Source: Theobroma cacao
Lineage: Eukaryota; Streptophyta; Magnoliopsida; Malvales; Malvaceae
DNA length: 64,000 nucleotides
Direction: 5' to 3'
Assembly: GCF_000208745.1 (NCBI RefSeq)
Contig: NC_030853.1
Location: 24,319,334 to 24,383,333, forward strand
Made by a program: the position numbers and the translations under genes. Shown piece by piece: positions 58,639 to 64,000 of the stretch. Below the pieces are notes generated by a model, which was given only the letters and a program-made list of their open reading frames with translations, was not told the origin of the DNA and made no database searches. Position 1 is the stretch's first letter; each line of letters starts with the position of its first letter.

Positions 58639-58917
58639 ATATGAAATAAATCTTAAAAGAATAAATAAATATAACTTGAAAGAACAATTAAAGAGAAGAA
58701 AGAAAGTATTTATAGGGAAAATAGATCTTATTGAAGTGTATATTTATAAATGAACTAAAGGGCCTATTTATAGGTAAATAACTTCCTTATCTTGATAAAA
58801 TTTATAAGATGAAGATAACATTTAGAGATTAGATAGATTAAATTATAATCTAATTTAATTTAAATCAAATCTAGATATATATAGAATAAATAGATATTTA
58901 CAAAAATATTTATAACA
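58636..58917 (-). repeat. LTR (5' LTR in element orientation) of minus-strand copia
   Basis: Collinear with 53,474-53,753 but clearly diverged, with indels. It ends TTTATAACA at 58,917. Its inner border (GATCAGATATGAAAT) lacks the TGTTATG found in the other LTR. Confidence 0.75.
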
Positions 58918-59063
58918 GTTTTTGCTTTTTATCCGATTATTATTCCTTCACTGTAACGTATATATATAATGGATAGTGTTGAATTTGAAGAGAGGTGAAA
59001 GTGGTTCAACAGTGGAGCTCAGTAAACGAAAGTGGAAGAACTTACACTAACAAAGAGAGAGAA

Positions 59064-62000
59064 ATGGAGAGATTAGGGGAATGTATAGAAGAGTTATTGA
59101 AGTTCACACTCCAATCTCACATTAACAAATCCCTCAATTTCGAACTGCGTCTCTCCCCTGAATTCTGCTCCGGCCTCCTCAATTCCGACCCCGCCGATCC
59201 CAACCCGGGCCCCCCTGGTAAGAAAATCCCCCACAAAATTTGAAGCGATAGCAAAGCAATGCATCTTGATAATCAGAAGGTTGTTAGGGTAATTTTAGTC
59301 ATTTGATAGAAGCATATTTGCTTTTTCATACTGGGATGCTGCAGATATTTTGAAAGGAGTTCCCTCATACCCTTTATACAAGCATCTCGCATTAGCTTTG
59401 TACCAATCCATTGTTTCCGGCTCCATTTGCAATACACAACACAATTTGGGGCTAATGCACGACGAAATTTCTACCAAACAGAAGGAAGAGTGGAATAAGT
59501 TGGTTTCAAATAAGGGACTTGAATTGATAAATGTTAGTTAGTCATTGTTGATGCTGCTATTTTTGTTTTTCTTTTAGGTTTATGACTAATAATTTGTTTT
59601 CTTGTAGATTATGGATAATATAGAATTTGAACTTCATGTTCAGGAGCCCTTCTTTTCAATGTTAAGAGGTATTTTTGGTTATTTTATTTTTTACCATTGC
59701 CCTTGTTCCTTTTTCATTATCTAAGCAATTGAGAAACTTTACATTCTTCGCAGACGGCTTGAAGACCATTGAAGGAAGGTGTGCAGGTGGCAAATACAAT
59801 AAGTAGGCCTTGGGATTCACTTCGTTTTTTTCTTCCCCCTTGTTCCTTTGCATGACTGTTATTTCTTTTTCTTTGGCACTTACTTTTTAAACTTGTTTTG
59901 TACTCATTGATTTCTGTTATGCAATCTATTTGTTTTGTTACTTGAGGACACCGTATGCATGCACTGATGGCCGAGCAAATTAAGATTTCTAATTCAACTG
60001 TAGTTAATCCAGCGTGGAATATACTCTATACAAGTAGCTAGGGAGTAAGTTGCTTTGGCAGGTTAAACTCAGCCTTAGCCGACCTTTCTGGTTGCTAAAT
60101 AAAAACCATCCTGATAGCATATTTGATAGGTGAATTTTTTGTTTTTTTTTTCTTTTAAAAAGGAATAGATCCTGTTTTATTCCAGTGACAATGATAAGTA
60201 TATAAACAAAAGGTAACCCCTTGTCTATCTAAGCTCTTATCTTTGGTAACAAAATTATGCGTTTGCTTGACAGCTTCAAAAACTCAATATTGCAGAACTC
60301 AGCCTGTGAGAGTATATACTTGTGTGAAATCTACATGACATATGTAATGTTCTTGGTTAGGGGCCATAAGAGGATTCTCAATATGTCCTGCTTTATATTT
60401 TGAGCAAGAAACAAAATGAACTCCTCTTTCTAATCAATGCATGCTTTTAGGGTTCATGAAACAGAAGGCCTGTGACTTTGTGGCTTACTTACTCATCATA
60501 CATTTGAATTATCCTACATGCTCATCCTGTTGAGGCAGAGGTGGGAAACTTTGTTTGAGGGGGCAGCGGACGGCCTGGAGATTGAAGTGTCAATGTGACC
60601 TGAAAATCAGAGTTTATAATTGCTAAGCTGTGTGATTTAAAGTTTTGCATGTCTTCTGAACAATTTATGAGCTTTTAATGATAAGCCAATTCAGTTCTTC
60701 ATTGATGGTCAGCCTTTGTTATGATATTGTTAATTTAATAATTAATTTCCAGTTGACTTTCCCCCTTTTTTCCATTATTGGTTTCAGGGTGTCTTGGTAG
60801 AAACCTGATTTATCTTTGATTCTTTTCCTTCTTTTCCTTTTGATAAGTGAGACCTTTTATTGATCCATATATTAATTATTTATTCTTTTAGTATTGAACC
60901 AGGTGCTATGATCCTCTTTAATAAATGTCTGGTGCTTGAAGTTCAGGTGAACTAATGCTGATGCCTTATACTCTATGTTCATGTTCTGAGTTGGGCTTTT
61001 CTAATTTCATCAATTCGCAGGATGTTCATCGTTATGCTACATTTTCTAAAATGTTAGAGGCTGAAAGTCTTTTGCAAGTCCTTCCGGGAGTTAAATCTAC
61101 TGAAGAAGGTAATGGCAGTGGAAGTTGGCCCATGATTGGCTTAGAAATATTTCTTTCTTCAGACGGGGAGAACATGGTTTATTCTGTTGTACTATATATG
61201 GAATGAGGGAACTCATTACCGGATTTCAAATGAGGATTAATATCACTGTATAAAAATCATTTAAGACTGAGAGTAAATGATGTTGTTAAAAGATTGGATT
61301 CTAGTTCATTTGGTTCTCTGAGAGTTTATTGAATATCATAAGATCATAAAATCTGTTAACGTAGCTATTAATGAAATCTGATTTTGCTGAGAAATCTCAG
61401 AAATCGTAGCTTTTCTTTTATCAGAAACATCTTAAATGTATAGAGACTATAGAGGAATGTTAACAAAAGTTAACTAAGGATTTGACATAATAAGTATAGG
61501 AGGTTGCTAGTGTCTTGGGTCCATAACTTATAACCATGCATGTCTATGTGCTACTTAGCCTCCAACTTTCTTTTGTTTTATTAGTCATTAACAAAATGAA
61601 AATACTTGTGCTTACCTATTTTTATGTATTAGGACTTCGAAATCTAATTTTATTCTAAATGTGGCAGGTTTTTAGTTAATGCAGGAGTCATTGAAAGGAA
61701 TATTGTGGGTAGTTTAATTCTTGTTTCTAAATGATTTGCTAATTCCTTTGTGGTAATTTGTTGTTGTGTTTGCAGGCTTGCAAATATATAGGAAATTTTA
61801 TACAGAGGAGAAGGAAAGTTCTAATGGCGTCCTTGCAATCTGTGTTTCTAATTTGGTGGATCAGCCCTCTATCTTGTTGGCCAGCATACTCTCTGTGAGT
61901 CGTTTACAGCATTTTTTGAGTTGTAAATTTTGTTATATGTATCAAATTAATCTAATATCTTGCCAAAGGAAAATTTCTGTGTGGTTGCTTTGTGCATGCC

Positions 62001-63464
62001 TGGTTGGCTTATGTCATGTTGATCGAGTCTTAAAAACCTTTGAATTTCTGATACAATTCCAAATAGTTTACTGGGAACTTACTATTATATAGTAATGAGT
62101 GTCAAGAGAGAAAGAAAAAGCTAGAAGGAACAAACTAACATTGTGGTAGTCTCCTTTATTGATTCTATAAACATGAAAAAAACAATGTTATCCATTTTTT
62201 CATAATATACCCTATATAAGGAATGGTTAACAGGTAAGTGTCTAGATCTGTATGTTATCACCATCAGTCATGATTACAAAAAGGAGACATGTGAACTTAT
62301 TCATGATATGGCGGTAGAAAGAAAGAAGTAAAGTGAATCTTGCGTCATGATCTGAAACTCTTGAAAATATTTAAGGGTGCATAATATATATACCTGGACT
62401 GTGACAAATTCTAATTTTGGATTCTCAGTTATCATTTACTTAGAAACGTAATTCTCAACTCAGTAGAACTGCTAATATATATACCTAGACTGTAACAAAT
62501 ACTAATTTTGGATTCTCAGTTATCATTTACTTAGAAACGCAATTCTCAATTCAGTAGAACTGCTGATAAAAAAGTGGTAAAATATTGATTATGATTAACT
62601 TAAATCTTCTCTTGGAACATGAGTTGAGATCCATTTTTCTGGTGAATAGTAATCTTTTTCTCAAGAATATGCTTCATCTTAGATCTAAGCAAGATCATGA
62701 CATGATTGTATGAGCTGTATTTTAAAGGATTTTAGTAACTTGATTCAGCTATTTTATCATCCCAACACTATAGCAACGTTCCAGGCCATATGCATAGGAG
62801 AAAAAGGCATTTTGGACTAATAGAGATTTATTCTATTACCAATTGAAACATCTTGAACTAATGGTATATGGTTATATCTACTTTATTAGTTGGCCACATT
62901 AACAGATTATTTTACATATATTGTAGTTATATCTTTGCTGACAATGAACCAATAGGAATGCACCACGTGCTAGTGCTTTTTATAATTCTATATGTACAGC
63001 ATACATCCTTTTTATGTTTGTAACTTTTGTAGGGATTTAATTGGTTTAACAGTTATTTCTGGCAGCATTTGCCTCATGGTGCCTGTTTCAAATCTTAAAT
63101 CATGTTGGCAGAGTGATCAATTCATTTGCCATTCATATATGGATTTATTGACGGATTAAACATGTCATTTCACTTCTTATGAGATCAGTATTAGTGTTAC
63201 TATTTTATGTCTGTTTGTGAATGCACTAGCTCTTTGAATCTCATATAACCAAAAATACAAAGTCCAAACTCATTACTTGCCCAATGTATTTTCTAAGTGC
63301 CCCAAGTGGATGTTGAAACATTTTATGTTTTAATCCAGGAACTAAGTTATGAAGGTGTTCAAAGGCTTCTGGCTCTAGCACATACTCCAGGAACAATTTC
63401 TGGTGCACTCCCCCCACCAAAATCGACACTTCTCTCGTCATTCATGTTGCCATATAATCCAGAT
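59064..63464 (+). CDS. ASCH-domain protein 2 (3' partial)
   Basis: Exons: 59064-59217, 59345-59532, 59608-59668, 59754-59802, 60892-60946, 61021-61108, 61776-61894 and 63339-63464. Exon number and all splice phases equal those of ASCH 1. The start MERLGECIEELL aligns with the paralogue; 23 in-frame codons upstream with another ATG are probably leader. The ASCH signature TIEGRCAGGKYN begins at exon 4, then ..GAMILFNKCLVLEVQDVHRYATF. Exon 8 carries ..LLALAHTPGTISGALPPP.. and ends at GAT followed by the donor GTAAGA. Plant relatives continue with a C-terminal region of roughly 100 residues, so I predict further exons right of base 64,000. Reading on without splicing would stop at 63,471-63,473. 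No lesion seen; likely the functional copy. Confidence 0.8.
59803..60891 (+). other. Intron 4 of ASCH 2
   Basis: GTAGGC donor and TTTTAG acceptor. The corresponding intron in ASCH 1 is 50,028-50,664. Mixed AT-rich sequence, nothing else recognised. Confidence 0.6.
61895..63338 (+). other. Intron 7 of ASCH 2
   Basis: GTGAGT donor and CCAG acceptor. It contains a 91-bp tandem duplication at 62,384-62,565. No gene inside. Confidence 0.6.
62384..62565. repeat. 91-bp direct tandem duplication within intron 7
   Basis: The block containing TACCTGGACTGTGACAAAT and ..ATTTACTTAGAAACG repeats once with a period of 91 and about half a dozen differences. Confidence 0.85.
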
Positions 63465-64000
63465 GTAAGATAATGACTTGTGAATTGCTTTTATGCTTTC
63501 TATTTGCAAAGAAGGCTCTTTTACTTTTCTTCTTGTTTGCCCTAAGGTTTGTTTCTTGCATTGGACTTTCTTTTATTATCTCAACTGAATCACAATTAGT
63601 GTGCATGATTTTTAGTATTCAAATAAAAACGGAATGAAAAGGCTTGGTTATATTGATTGAAGAGATAGGTTTTTTTTTTTTTCCCTATAAAAAAATTTCT
63701 GTAAGTAAATGCAAAGAACTACGATAGTCTGGGTGGTGCAGGGAGAAGAGGCTATCCATATTTTTCTCACACCATGCCTGTGCAAAACTGACCTGTCGAT
63801 GGGTGACTGTGAGTTTGTGTCCCACCAAACAACGGGTCCTAAGGACATTGATATTATCATTTTAACATTTCCTACTAGATAAATGTATGTTTTGGCGCTC
63901 CTTTTTGCTTTATTCATGATTTCAACTTTTGGTCTTTGAACTGGTAAAGAAAAACATTTTACTCTAGCCATGTGTCACAAGCTAGTTTGTTTTGGATATA
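63465..64000 (+). other. Probable intron 8 of ASCH 2 (to window end)
   Basis: It begins with GTAAGA. No convincing acceptor followed by an ASCH C-terminal coding stretch is visible before the window ends. Confidence 0.4.

Larger units (their letters stand above)
53474..58917 (-). mobile_element. Decayed Ty1/copia LTR retrotransposon, minus strand
   Basis: The two ends share an LTR of about 280 bp (53,474-53,753 and about 58,636-58,917), containing AAATAAATCTTAAAA, GAACAATTAAAGAGAAGAAA and ATTTATAACA in the same order. The minus-strand coding order is correct for copia: integrase C-terminal part (..PPQRTKMGPQRRL.. at about 56,160-56,230), then reverse transcriptase (YKWVFVRKRN near 55,390; a YIDD-type active-site region near 54,930). 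Many stops and frame changes break every frame, with no open stretch above about 70 codons. The outer flanks do not show an obvious 5-bp target duplication, and the TG end of the right LTR is altered. It separates the two ASCH genes. Confidence 0.8.

Noticed and set aside
58490..58687. Minus-strand 65-codon frame with an internally repeated peptide
   Set aside because: The repeat is explained by the 72-bp DNA duplication beside the copia LTR; there is no sign of a gene.
63471..63473. TAA as the end of ASCH 2
   Set aside because: A good donor (GAT/GTAAGA) precedes it, and plant relatives have about 100 more residues, so a further exon beyond the window is more likely.

Overview
This is nuclear DNA from a flowering plant. 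The genes have many introns with GT/AG borders, the intergenic DNA is AT-rich, there are two plant-type Ty1/copia LTR retrotransposons, and there are BAHD acyltransferases of the anthocyanin/phenolic-glycoside acyltransferase type. Protein style suggests a rosid eudicot, but I cannot name the species from the sequence. I see no bacterial, organellar, CRISPR or tRNA/rRNA signal.

Layout. (1) Positions 1-36,772 are two copies (A, then B) of a unit about 17.2 kb long in B. Each unit carries a small Myb/SANT-like nuclear protein gene followed by a gene for a multi-pass membrane protein. The A/B junction lies inside a coding exon of the membrane-protein gene. Copy A of that gene is therefore cut off and runs into the upstream region of Myb copy B. 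Copy B of the membrane-protein gene is complete (9 coding exons, 492 aa predicted). Myb copy A looks intact within the window, although its first exon lies to the left. Myb copy B has a 1-base deletion in its last exon that destroys the conserved C-terminus. Copy A alone carries a 5,470-bp copia element with a 5-bp target duplication, in the leader intron of the truncated membrane-protein gene. (2) Positions 38,100-41,057 are AT-rich intergenic DNA with a foldback (MITE-like) element. (3) Positions 41,058-47,836 hold two intronless BAHD acyltransferase paralogues on the same strand. The 4 kb between them contains a probable retroposon and a degenerate tandem-repeat array. (4) Positions 48,963-63,464+ hold two paralogous ASCH-domain genes. 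The first ends early compared with the second. They are separated by a decayed minus-strand copia element (53,474-58,917), and the second gene runs past the right end of the window.

Main theme: three gene families have each been duplicated in tandem, and in two of them (Myb/membrane protein and ASCH) one copy is visibly broken. The ancestral order on the left was probably Myb gene then membrane-protein gene. Unequal exchange produced Myb-A, membrane-A (truncated), Myb-B (short upstream region, frameshifted) and membrane-B (complete), so one good copy of each gene remains. Exon boundaries below were set by hand from splice consensus, reading-frame phase and comparison between copies. They are predictions without transcript evidence.
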